A stretch of DNA of 37,069 bases. Origin: a virus. Below are positions 20,352-28,097 of this stretch, piece by piece. Each line of letters begins with the position of its first letter. The first letter of the stretch is position 1. The stretch is taken from positions 1 to 37,069 of the IMG/VR virus record IMGVR_UViG_3300006638_000011; one strand, written 5' to 3'. A model generated the notes under the pieces. That model was given only the letters and a program-made list of their open reading frames with translations. It was not told the origin of the DNA and did not search any database. A program made the position numbers and the translations under genes.

Positions 20352-21866
20352 ATGGCCGATAGTGTGAGCGATGCCTGCCGAGAAGCAGCCCAACTCGGGC
20401 GTGCCGGGGGGCATGAAAACCTCAAGGCGGCATGGAAGATCATCAACAAGCTGCTGACGGAAGCACCTAAGAGCGTGCCGGCTCTGGTTACCGGCAGCTT
20501 CCTGATGTACAAGCTCGAGAACTTCCCGGTTGCTTATCACTTTGCGCTCGCCGCCACCCAGATATGGCCTAACAATGATGCCACCTGGACGAACCTTGGG
20601 CATGCCGCGAGTGCGATGTGGTTGCCCGAGGAAGCAGAACGCGCCTACAAACGCGGCTTGCAGTGCAAGAATCAGACGCAGGAGCGCGAAACGCTGCTCC
20701 TTAATCTGTGCGCGCTCTATCTCGACAACGGACGTTTCAGCGAAGGCGAGGACATCGCGCGCAAGATCCTTGCAAGCAATCCGGCGCATGTCGGGGCTCG
20801 CACGAACTTAGGCTTCTGTCAGCTCGCCAAGGGCGACTGGGCGGAGGGCTGGAAGGGCTATCACGGCAGCATCGGCGAGGACTGGCGGCCAAGAGTACAG
20901 TACAACGATGAGCCGGAATGGGACGGCACTCCAGGAAAGGTTGTCGCGCTCTATGGCGATCAGGGCCTGGGCGATGAGATCAGCTTCGCCAGCATGGTCC
21001 CAGATGCTAAAGCTGTGTGCAGTAAGCTGATCCTGGACTGCGACGACCGGCTAGAGGGCTTATTCAAGCGCTCCTTTCCCGGCGTCAGGGTTTACGGGAC
21101 GCGCCGAAACAAGAGCGGCAAGTGGGATAAGGACGACTGGAATGTGGAAGGTTCTCTCCCATTAGGTCAGATCGGTGAGTTCTTCAGGACATCCGAGGAT
21201 TCATTTCCGGGCAAGCCCTATCTGGTGCCCTGTCCTGACCGGGTTCGCATGTGGGATGGACTGTGGAATCCTCGCAAGCCCGTCATCGGGATCGCGTGGA
21301 GCGGCGGGATACCCAAGACCAACTCGCGCAATCGCAGGGTGGGGCTTAATGAGTTCCTGCCGGTATTTCACCAGATCGATGCCCAGTACGTCTGCTTGCA
21401 ATACAAGGATGCTGCCGAGGAAATTGCAGCGTTTCACGTGAAACACCCGGAGGTGAATCTCAAGCAATATCCGTGGGGCACGCTGACTTCAGACTATGAC
21501 GACACGGCCGCTCTCATTGCTTCATGCGACTATGTTCTGTGCATCCAGACCGCTGTAGCTCACACGGCAGCGGCTTTGGGTGTTCCGGTCTCGGTTCTCA
21601 TTCCGGTAGCAACGACGTGGCGTTATGGGTCAACTAAACAATCGATTCCTTGGTATGAAAGTCTACGAATCATCCGCCAAGCCAAGCATGGATCATGGAG
21701 ATGCGAAATTGAACGCGCAGGTAGCGAGATCGCAACTTATCTCGGACGAGTACCGCACCGAGCAAGAGAGACTGCACGAGACGACGAACTACGGCGTGAT
21801 GAGCCTGCACTATGCGCCAATCGTCTCGCAGATCATAAACCGAATGGGTGTCACGCACCTTCTTGA
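20352..21866 (+). CDS. TPR-containing glycosyltransferase (GT9/GT41-like, 504 aa)
   Basis: Residues about 20-185 are tetratricopeptide-like helices (ATWTNLGHAASAMWLPEEAE, LLNLCALYLDNGRFSEGEDI, GARTNLGFCQLAKGDWAEGW). From residue 195 the protein has LYGDQGLGDEISFASMV, a heptosyltransferase-like or O-GlcNAc-transferase-like start, then GIAWSGG, LQYKD, and near 390-425 DYDDTAALIASCDYVLCIQT and AVAHTAAALGVPVSVLIP. TPR glycosyltransferases of this kind add sugars to proteins or to polysaccharides. The ATG at 20352 has no good ribosome site. The last about 50 residues are overlapped by the next gene in another frame and may not be conserved. Confidence 0.75.
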   Translation: MADSVSDACREAAQLGRAGGHENLKAAWKIINKLLTEAPKSVPALVTGSFLMYKLENFPVAYHFALAATQIWPNNDATWTNLGHAASAMWLPEEAERAYKRGLQCKNQTQERETLLLNLCALYLDNGRFSEGEDIARKILASNPAHVGARTNLGFCQLAKGDWAEGWKGYHGSIGEDWRPRVQYNDEPEWDGTPGKVVALYGDQGLGDEISFASMVPDAKAVCSKLILDCDDRLEGLFKRSFPGVRVYGTRRNKSGKWDKDDWNVEGSLPLGQIGEFFRTSEDSFPGKPYLVPCPDRVRMWDGLWNPRKPVIGIAWSGGIPKTNSRNRRVGLNEFLPVFHQIDAQYVCLQYKDAAEEIAAFHVKHPEVNLKQYPWGTLTSDYDDTAALIASCDYVLCIQTAVAHTAAALGVPVSVLIPVATTWRYGSTKQSIPWYESLRIIRQAKHGSWRCEIERAGSEIATYLGRVPHRARETARDDELRRDEPALCANRLADHKPNGCHAPS

Positions 21867-22284
21867 CTATGGCTGCGGGTCCAATTGCAATCTGGCTAAA
21901 AAGCTCAAGGCCGACCACAAGGTCACTTATCAGGCCTACGATCCGGGGGTGCCGAAGTATTCCAAGGAGCCGCTGCCGGCTCAGATGGTGGCCTGCATCG
22001 ACGTGCTGGAGCATATAGAGGCCGATAAGCTCGATGCGGTGCTGGATGACATTGTGCGCGTGTGCGAGGGCATCGCGTTCCTATCTATTGATACGAAGGC
22101 GGCCGGCAAGTGGCTCTCAGATGGCAGGAATGCTCATCTGACGCAGGAGCCGATGCAGTGGTGGCTGCCGAAGCTCTGGGATCGCTGGGACTTGCAGACG
22201 ATACAGGTAGGCAATGACCGATGTTTCTTTGTCATCGGGCTTGCAAAGCCTCGCATCGAAGCCACGGATGGATCGCTGCTGTAG
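21688..22284 (+). CDS. Class I SAM-dependent methyltransferase
   Basis: The core has HYAPIVSQIINRMGVTHLLD and the SAM-binding glycine motif LLDYGCGSN, followed by an acidic residue after the second strand (QAYDPG) and VACIDVLEHIEADKLDAVLD, a standard Rossmann methyltransferase layout. The substrate is unknown; in this cassette it may methylate a sugar or modify the glycan end. The start is uncertain: ATGs at 21625, 21655 and 21688 are all in frame and all inside the TPR-glycosyltransferase gene, so an overlap of at least 179 bases in different frames is hard to avoid. The stop overlaps the next start. Confidence 0.7.
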   Translation: MDHGDAKLNAQVARSQLISDEYRTEQERLHETTNYGVMSLHYAPIVSQIINRMGVTHLLDYGCGSNCNLAKKLKADHKVTYQAYDPGVPKYSKEPLPAQMVACIDVLEHIEADKLDAVLDDIVRVCEGIAFLSIDTKAAGKWLSDGRNAHLTQEPMQWWLPKLWDRWDLQTIQVGNDRCFFVIGLAKPRIEATDGSLL

Positions 22285-22942
22285 CTTCCTTCTGGTAGGG
22301 GATCAGCCCTACGCGCGCAGCATGGTCGAGAGCGTCAAGGACGTTCTGGGCTACCGCGTCGTGCAGATGTCGGACCTTAAGACTCCCGCTGTTCCGGGCG
22401 TCGATGAAGTGGTCAGACGACCCTTCAATATCGAGCTGATGCTCTACCGCTTCTCGCATCTCGCGGCCTACAGGCACGATGAGATGCTGATTCTCGACAC
22501 CGATGTCATCGCAAAACGCACCCTGGACGATGTGTGGGAGCGCTCCTTCGAGGTCGCGCTCACGCGCCGTGAGGGAGCGCTGGCCGAGAACGGCGGCGCT
22601 GATATGGCGGACAAGATGCCGTTCAACACGGGCGTCATGTTCTCCCGCGGTCGATGGTTCTGGGGCGCCTGCCAGAAGTGGCTTGAACGCCAGTCGCCTA
22701 ATCTGCATCGCTGGTACGGGGATCAGCATGCCGTAGCCGCAGTGGCCGCTAGGCGCATCTACAGCGTCCTATCTCTGCCCTGCAATGAATTCAACTGGTC
22801 GCCGAACTCGCGCGAGGATACGTCCGATGCGCGGCTGTGGCACTTTAAGGGAGCGATTCGCAAGAAATGGATACCGTCAGGCTCTTCGTTGGTTTCGACC
22901 AGCGAGAAGCCGCCGCTTACCACGTTTTCTGCCAATCCGTAA
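22268..22942 (+). CDS. GT8-like glycosyltransferase with DxD motif (224 aa)
   Basis: The order of motifs fits a GT-A fold transferase of the GT8 type: CCSFLLVGDQPYARSMVESV at the start, FNIELMLYRFSHLAAYRHDE, the DxD metal and nucleotide-sugar site in MLILDTDVIAKRTLDDV, then KMPFNTGVMFSRG and WYGDQHAVAAVA. Start 22268 is preferred because it overlaps the methyltransferase stop by 17 bases and removes an unneeded leader; 22214 is also in frame. It is the third glycosyltransferase of the cassette. Donor and acceptor sugars cannot be told from sequence. Confidence 0.7.
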   Translation: MDRCCSFLLVGDQPYARSMVESVKDVLGYRVVQMSDLKTPAVPGVDEVVRRPFNIELMLYRFSHLAAYRHDEMLILDTDVIAKRTLDDVWERSFEVALTRREGALAENGGADMADKMPFNTGVMFSRGRWFWGACQKWLERQSPNLHRWYGDQHAVAAVAARRIYSVLSLPCNEFNWSPNSREDTSDARLWHFKGAIRKKWIPSGSSLVSTSEKPPLTTFSANP

Positions 22943-23598
22943 TCGCTCGCGCCAGTATTCCGGTCTCGTTCCACCCGCTAGCCGCAAATATGCTGGCCGG
23001 CTTTGACGGCCAGGGCAGCGGCAGCAACGCCTTCACGCTCTCGCGCTATCTGGTCCCCCTGCTGTGCGACTTCAAAGGCTTTGCGATCTTCGCTGATGGA
23101 GACATGGTGTGCGATACCGATATCGCAAAGCTCTGGGAACAGCGCCCGATCTATAACGCGGTCTCTGTGGTCAAGCACGACTATAAGACCCGCCATCCTC
23201 GCAAGTACATCGGCACGCCAATGGAATCTGCGAATGAGGATTATCCCAGGAAGAACTGGTCAAGCCTGATTATCTGGAACTGCGGCCACTACGCGAACCG
23301 GCTACTAACGCGCGAGTATGTGCAGCAAGCGCCAGCATCATTCCTGCACCGTTTCCAGTGGCTTGAGGATACCAACATATCCTCGCTATTCCACGGCTGG
23401 AACTGCCTGGTAGGAGAGGATTCGCCCAGCTCGGCTGCGGTCTATCACTACACCCTTGGGGTGCCGGGTATCAAGCATTACGCCGATGGACATGCTTCAT
23501 GGCACTGGCACAAGGAGCTGCTGAGCGCATTGGAATGTGCCGGCGAAGATCCGGTTAGCGCGGTCAAGCGAGCACAGGAGCGTATCGGTGATATTTAG
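22867..23598 (+). CDS. Phage-type glycosyltransferase with DGDM motif (243 aa)
   Basis: The protein starts MDTVRLFVGFDQREAAAYHV and contains SNAFTLSRYLVPLLCDFKGF, the DxD-type FADGDMVCDTDIAKLW, VKHDYKTRHPRKYIGTPMES, and PRKNWSSLIIWNCGHYANRL. This set belongs to a family found in phages and in bacterial surface-sugar loci. It ends the glycosylation cassette. The start overlaps the preceding gene by 76 bases in another frame and the end overlaps the adaptor gene by 11. The role could be capsid or tail glycosylation, or change of the host surface after infection; neither is shown. Confidence 0.75.
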   Translation: MDTVRLFVGFDQREAAAYHVFCQSVIARASIPVSFHPLAANMLAGFDGQGSGSNAFTLSRYLVPLLCDFKGFAIFADGDMVCDTDIAKLWEQRPIYNAVSVVKHDYKTRHPRKYIGTPMESANEDYPRKNWSSLIIWNCGHYANRLLTREYVQQAPASFLHRFQWLEDTNISSLFHGWNCLVGEDSPSSAAVYHYTLGVPGIKHYADGHASWHWHKELLSALECAGEDPVSAVKRAQERIGDI

Positions 23599-24211
23599 TT
23601 CCTATGTGGACTTTCGCAATAAAGTGCATGTGCTGCTCGACGGCGATGACATCAGCACGTCAGACCTCTCGACATCAGTGCTGGATCTGGTGATTGGAGC
23701 TGGAGAGGTGAGGATCTACCGTGATCTTCGCTCAAGCGTGCAGGACACGGCTTTGTCGCTGACTGTGACTGGTGGCGGGGCAGCTCTGCCTTCGGACTAC
23801 CTGGAGCTTCGTGGTGCGCCCTACGTAGCAAATCACGGGGTAGCCAGCTATGAGCCTTGGGAGGCCATCACTGATCTGACGCAGCGCAAGGTGAGAAGCG
23901 CGCCCTACCCGATCCGGTACAGCTTTCAGGGCGATGCGATCATTTTCTACCCCTCGATGCCAGATGGTACGGTAGTGACAGGCCAGTATTACAAGCGCTT
24001 CCCCGACATTTCAACGGCACTCAATGCGCTGTTTACTCGCCACCCGGATCTGTTCCTCTATGCCGCGCTGTCCTCTAGCGCGCCGTTCCTGGGTGAACTG
24101 ACACGGCTTCCAATCTGGGAGCAGACCTACACCGCACTCGTGGAATCTGCCAATGAGCAGGAGCGCCGTCGTGTCACGCGCGGATCGAAGCTTGCGACGC
24201 GCCTTGGATGA
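23588..24211 (+). CDS. Head-tail adaptor protein (SU10/gp4-like)
   Basis: The GTG at 23588 has AGGAG seven bases upstream. The protein (207 aa) contains FSSYVDFRNKVHVLL, ALPSDYLELRGAPYVANH, PYPIRYSFQGDAIIFYPSMP and a helical end with PDLFLYAALSSSAPFLGELT. This is the pattern of phage adaptor proteins that form the ring below the portal: short N-terminal helices, a beta sandwich and C-terminal helices. The following nozzle gene, coupled by ATGA, supports this role. Longer in-frame starts would extend into the glycosyltransferase gene. Confidence 0.7.
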   Translation: MIFSSYVDFRNKVHVLLDGDDISTSDLSTSVLDLVIGAGEVRIYRDLRSSVQDTALSLTVTGGGAALPSDYLELRGAPYVANHGVASYEPWEAITDLTQRKVRSAPYPIRYSFQGDAIIFYPSMPDGTVVTGQYYKRFPDISTALNALFTRHPDLFLYAALSSSAPFLGELTRLPIWEQTYTALVESANEQERRRVTRGSKLATRLG

Positions 24212-25737
24212 AGACTCGCTTTCTCGGTCAGGCCTACCAGTCTCGCTCGCCGATTCTGGCCAGTCAGACCGCGATCAATATCTATCCTGAGTCGAGCGAA
24301 CAAAACACTGACGAAGTGGGTGTCTTCTACGGCACGCCCGGTCTTACGGCGTTCTTCACTGGTAACCATGCCAGCGTTCGCGGTATGCGCGTGGCCGGGG
24401 GCGCGCTCTATGCGGTCATTGGGAACTCCCTATACCGCATTACCGGGGTCAGTACCGGCATAAGTCTGGGGAGTATCCCAGGGGTGCTCCCGGTCTCCAT
24501 GACCGACAATGGTACGCAGCTTGCGGTGGCCCACGAGTTCGGCTGGGAGTGGGTCGCCTTTACAGGGGTATCGACGGCCTCTGTGGCAGGAGCCCCGCTG
24601 GGCTCCATCGTCACGACTCAAGACAACTACGTCCTATTCACTGATGGTGGTGGTCAGTTCGGGATAACAGCCCTAGGAGACTTGAGCAGCATTGATGCGC
24701 TGGATGTGGCCACAGCCGAGGGCCTACCGGACAACCTGAATTCCATTCTCTCGGACTATCGCGAAGCGTGGCTCATGGGGGATAGCACGATCGAGATATG
24801 GACCGACACGGGCGCTGCCTTCTTCCCCTTCGAGCGCGCCCCTGGTGGCTTTATCGAGCAGGGCTGTGCCGCAGCCAGAAGTCCGGCGAAGCTCGACAAT
24901 TCCGTGTTCTGGCTTGGAAAAGACCCGAACGGCCAAGGAGTCGTCTATCGTGCGAATGCCTATATCCCACAGCGTATTTCAACTCACGCTATTGAGCATG
25001 CGATCAACGGCTATGCGGATATCTCGGATGCCATCGGGTTTGCCTACCAGGAAGAGGGGCACCTTTTCTACTGGCTGACCTTCCCAAGCGGAGATGCCAG
25101 CTGGGTCTATGACGTAGCGACGCAGGCGTGGCACCAGCGCGCCTGGCTTGATCCCGTAACCGGTCTACTGCATCGGCACCGTGCGAACTGCTACGCCTTT
25201 TTCAACGGCATGCATCTGGTCGGGGACTATCAGAACGCCACGATCTATAAAATGAGCTTGGACGTCTATAGCGATGCCGGCTCACCGATCTACCGTGAAC
25301 GAGCATGGGATATTGCCGATGATGAGGGCAAAAAAGCGCGCGGGGATATTCTCGAGCTCGTTGCCATGACTGGCGACGGGGACACGCAGAACAATATTTC
25401 CGTGGGCGCCGGGGCGTTAACTGGCTTCTGGCAGGGCGGATTCTGGAATCCCGGCTTCTGGGCGGCGAACTTCTGGGAAGGCTTCGCCAGCAGCGTCCTG
25501 AATACAACTAAGACTCCATCAGAGCCCATCGTGTGGCTACAGATTTCCCGGGACGGTGGTCGAACATGGGGCTATAGGCGCCAGATCGGACTGGGGATGC
25601 TCGGCAAGACCCTGGCCAGAGTTCGTTGGAGACGACTTGGAACAGGGCGTGACGTGGTGTTCCGAATAGGAACGACCATGGGTAACCGAGTCCAGTGGGT
25701 GGGAGCAAACCTTAAGGGCGAGGGCTACGACTCATGA
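24208..25737 (+). CDS. P22 gp10-like tail nozzle / DNA stabilisation protein (509 aa)
   Basis: The N-terminal AYQSRSPILASQTAINIYPE and GTPGLTAFF, then the beta-propeller-like repeats (GGALYAVIGNSLYRITG, GDLSSIDALDVATAEGLPDN) and NSVFWLGKDPNGQGVVYRAN, fit the packaged DNA stabilisation/nozzle family (P22 gp10). Such proteins form the tube that plugs the tail and later lets DNA out. Unusual is a four-fold FWxxx repeat near residues 407-426, inside a Gly-rich loop. The C-terminal strand region (RDGGRTWGYRRQIGLG) also matches the family. Coupled to neighbours by ATGA overlaps. Confidence 0.85.
   Translation: MKTRFLGQAYQSRSPILASQTAINIYPESSEQNTDEVGVFYGTPGLTAFFTGNHASVRGMRVAGGALYAVIGNSLYRITGVSTGISLGSIPGVLPVSMTDNGTQLAVAHEFGWEWVAFTGVSTASVAGAPLGSIVTTQDNYVLFTDGGGQFGITALGDLSSIDALDVATAEGLPDNLNSILSDYREAWLMGDSTIEIWTDTGAAFFPFERAPGGFIEQGCAAARSPAKLDNSVFWLGKDPNGQGVVYRANAYIPQRISTHAIEHAINGYADISDAIGFAYQEEGHLFYWLTFPSGDASWVYDVATQAWHQRAWLDPVTGLLHRHRANCYAFFNGMHLVGDYQNATIYKMSLDVYSDAGSPIYRERAWDIADDEGKKARGDILELVAMTGDGDTQNNISVGAGALTGFWQGGFWNPGFWAANFWEGFASSVLNTTKTPSEPIVWLQISRDGGRTWGYRRQIGLGMLGKTLARVRWRRLGTGRDVVFRIGTTMGNRVQWVGANLKGEGYDS
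25426..25485 (+). repeat. Four 15-bp units encoding FWxxx pentapeptides
   Basis: Within the nozzle gene, TTCTGG recurs exactly every 15 bases four times, giving FWQGG, FWNPG, FWAAN and FWEGF. The other positions differ, so the repeat is kept at protein level more than at DNA level. Confidence 0.85.
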
Positions 25738-26021
25738 GCGGCGCCACCATAGTCCCTCGTTATGCACTTAACCCGATTGATTCCAAGACCGGCCGCTTTA
25801 CGCGCGAGTGGTATGAGTATCTGGCGACCCTTGCGCAAAGCGTGCCGTCCGTCACGACGATTCAAGACCTACAGACGATGGATGCGCTCGACGGCGCGGC
25901 CGAGGATGCTTTGGGCCTGCAGGATCGTATCAATGCCGCTGCTTTGAACGTTGCGGCGCTCTTTGCGAATGCGGATCTCCCGCAACGCCCCGATTACAGT
26001 TTGATGGCCTGGTGGCCGTGA
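25734..26021 (+). CDS. Small tail-associated protein, unknown (95 aa)
   Basis: The ATG overlaps the nozzle stop (ATGA). The protein starts with a beta-like IVPRYALNPIDSKTGRFTRE followed by WYEYLATLAQSV and an acidic helical part, ending in DYSLMAWWP. Proteins with this kind of start (source of fiber or tail contacts, then WYRWL- or WYEYL-like helix) are common after tail genes in podoviruses, but their function is not known to me. Confidence 0.6.
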   Translation: MSGATIVPRYALNPIDSKTGRFTREWYEYLATLAQSVPSVTTIQDLQTMDALDGAAEDALGLQDRINAAALNVAALFANADLPQRPDYSLMAWWP

Positions 26022-26028
26022 GGATTCC

Positions 26029-26370
26029 ATGAGCCTGAATGCGATCAGCCTGTTTCAGAATATCCAGGCGCCCATCACGACTCCTGCGGCCCAATATACC
26101 TGTCCGGTCAATTCCAAAGTCATCGTGCGCCATGTGGTGTTCTGCAATACCTCGGGCGGGGCTGCGAAAATAACGGCCGAGGTGGTCCCAAGCGGCGGCA
26201 GTGCCGGAGCGCCGGCCATCGTAATTGATGCGCTCTCGATTGCATCGCAAGCTTCTTACGTCTCGCCCGAGCTCGCGGGCGTTGTGCTCAATGCCGGTGA
26301 CTCGATCCAGTGCTTTTCGGATACGGCCACTGCCATCAGCATGAATGCGAGCGGGATTCAGCAGACGTGA
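26029..26370 (+). CDS. Small beta-sandwich structural protein (113 aa)
   Basis: The product alternates beta strands: CPVNSKVIVRHVVFCNTSGG, AAKITAEVVPSGG, ASYVSPELAGVVLNAGDSIQ. It resembles small phage proteins with a jelly-roll or immunoglobulin-like fold that decorate virions or bind tail parts. AGGATTCC precedes the ATG. The stop overlaps a GTG start of the next small gene (GTGA). Function not established. Confidence 0.6.
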   Translation: MSLNAISLFQNIQAPITTPAAQYTCPVNSKVIVRHVVFCNTSGGAAKITAEVVPSGGSAGAPAIVIDALSIASQASYVSPELAGVVLNAGDSIQCFSDTATAISMNASGIQQT

Positions 26371-26579
26371 GGAACGAGCTGAGCGAGATCCGGGGCGAGC
26401 TGGTGAAGCTCAATAAGCAGATTGGAGAACTCATTTGTTTTCAAAAGCTAGCGGCCGCCCGTGAATCTCATCGCACAATTGAATGCACTGCCGCTTACAT
26501 GGCCGGAGAAGTTGGCCTACCTAACGCACCGATTTCTGGACTTGGAGCAATCGGAATACCCTCTGCGTCATCTGTTTGA
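26367..26579 (+). CDS. Small coiled-coil protein overlapping the SET gene (70 aa)
   Basis: The GTG at 26367 overlaps the preceding stop. The first 30 residues (VRNELSEIRGELVKLNKQIG) form a clear coiled coil; the rest is Ala/Gly-rich. Its last 119 bases overlap the start of the next gene in another frame. Either both are real overlapping genes, or this is a short coiled-coil product whose tail is only a by-product of the other frame. No function known. Confidence 0.45.
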   Translation: MRNELSEIRGELVKLNKQIGELICFQKLAAARESHRTIECTAAYMAGEVGLPNAPISGLGAIGIPSASSV

Positions 26580-27294
26580 TGGCGGTCTTTATATTAGAGA
26601 GATTTCGATACCTGCGGGTGAGTTAATTATCGGGCGAGAACATCGCCATGGTCACTTGTGCCAACTGCTTTCCGGGTCGATTGTGCTCAATTCACAAGAC
26701 GGACAAGTCAGGTTCGATGCGCCTGCTGAATTTACCTCACGTCCTGGCTATCAGATGGTGGTGCAGGCATTGACCGATGTAGTGGCAAGAACCGTTCATC
26801 CGAATCCATGCGATTCGCGTGACATTGCGGCCTTGGAACAAGAGGCTTTCGTTCCAGAAAATGGAATGCTCGCCTTGGGGAAAGCCGTTCATGTGCGCCT
26901 CACGCGATATGCCTATCAGGCGCTGAAGGATGAGGCCGGCATTACGCCAGACATCGAAAACAAGCTGCGGGATCTGTACACGAACACTGATGACATCATC
27001 GATTTCACCACACCGGTGAAGGTGGAGATAGGCCCATCAACCATTGAAGGTCATGGCGTCATGACGAAGGCCCCAATCATTCTTGGCGAGCGTATCTGTC
27101 CTATTCGCATAGGGCCTAACCGCACGCCTGCTGGTCGTTACCTGAATCATTCGGATTCCCCCAATGCAAAGTGCTTTCTTGAAGATCGGTCAGTTTATGT
27201 GGATGCGATTTGGCCCATTCCCAGTGGTTCTGAAGTGCTAGTCAATTATCGGGATGTCCTTAATACAACGTCTCGATTAGAGGTTTTATCGTGA
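26461..27294 (+). CDS. Cupin-like plus SET-domain protein (277 aa)
   Basis: Residues about 35-120 form a small beta-barrel (LYIREISIPAGELIIGREHR, HGHLCQLLSGSIVLNSQDGQ) of a cupin-like type that I know from other phage proteins. Residues about 185-272 have SET-domain features: STIEGHGVMTKAPIILGERI, then RYLNHSDSPNAKCF (NHS..PN, the SAM-binding loop), and SGSEVLVNYRD. SET proteins transfer methyl groups to lysine. The gene lies between the nozzle and ejection genes. GTG start without a strong ribosome site; the stop overlaps the next GTG. Substrate unknown; it could be a virion protein or a host protein. Confidence 0.7.
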   Translation: MNLIAQLNALPLTWPEKLAYLTHRFLDLEQSEYPLRHLFDGGLYIREISIPAGELIIGREHRHGHLCQLLSGSIVLNSQDGQVRFDAPAEFTSRPGYQMVVQALTDVVARTVHPNPCDSRDIAALEQEAFVPENGMLALGKAVHVRLTRYAYQALKDEAGITPDIENKLRDLYTNTDDIIDFTTPVKVEIGPSTIEGHGVMTKAPIILGERICPIRIGPNRTPAGRYLNHSDSPNAKCFLEDRSVYVDAIWPIPSGSEVLVNYRDVLNTTSRLEVLS

Positions 27295-28097
27295 GTTCAG
27301 CAGTAATAGGGGTAGGGGCATCTATTGCTCTTGGCGTTGGGGCTGCCGGCTCGATTGCCAACGGCGTCATATCATCCAACAACGCTTCAAAAGCGGCCTC
27401 CGCCCAGACCAATGCGTCGAACGCCGCTAACAACACGCAGATGAGCATGTACAACACCACGAACGCCAATCAGGCGCCGTGGCGACAGGCAGGCGGACAG
27501 GCGGTCAATGCTCTGTCCCAGTTCTATGGGCTTGGCGGTGTCGCGACTCCTGGAGATGCAAGCGGCGCAGGAGCCACGACTACTGGACAGGCGGCCTCTC
27601 CCGATTACAACTCGATTCTCTCTAATCTCCCCGGCTATCAGTTCCAGCAGCAGCAGGGGAACTTGGCCACGCAGCGCGATCTTGCGGCCAATGGTCTATT
27701 GCAGTCAGGGGCTGCCGGTAAGGAGCTGCAGACCTTCGGGCAGGGGCTGGCGAGTAACTATGCCCAGCAGTACACCGGAGGGCTTCAGAGCCTTGCCGGG
27801 CTCGGGCAGTCCTCTGTGCAGGCCACGGGAGCTGCAGGGGCGAATGCAGCCAATCAGATCGGCTCGAACCAGATTTATGCCGGCAATGCTCAAGCGACCG
27901 GCTATGCCAATCAGGCGCAGGCCATCAATGGCGGCCTGTCGGGGATCGGTAGCGCTCTGGGCTATAGCCAGTCACCGCAGTATTCCAATCCGTACATGGA
28001 TCAGTCCGCGATGAACACCTACCAGAACAACGCCATGAGCGGTGGGCTCATGAACGTCGGAGGCGGCTACGTGGTCAATCAGCCGGGGCTGAACTGA
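27291..28097 (+). CDS. Ejection (DNA-transfer) protein 1 (268 aa)
   Basis: After a hydrophobic, Gly-rich N-terminus (VGASIALGVGAAGSIANGVI) the protein is rich in Ala, Gln, Asn and Gly. It contains NLPGYQFQQQQGNLATQRDL and GLLQSGAAGKELQTFGQGLA, which together are typical of the first ejection protein in P22-like and other podoviruses (gp7-like). Such proteins sit in the capsid and enter the host envelope with the DNA. GTG start overlapping the SET stop. The order with the next two large genes supports the role. Confidence 0.7.
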   Translation: MSSAVIGVGASIALGVGAAGSIANGVISSNNASKAASAQTNASNAANNTQMSMYNTTNANQAPWRQAGGQAVNALSQFYGLGGVATPGDASGAGATTTGQAASPDYNSILSNLPGYQFQQQQGNLATQRDLAANGLLQSGAAGKELQTFGQGLASNYAQQYTGGLQSLAGLGQSSVQATGAAGANAANQIGSNQIYAGNAQATGYANQAQAINGGLSGIGSALGYSQSPQYSNPYMDQSAMNTYQNNAMSGGLMNVGGGYVVNQPGLN

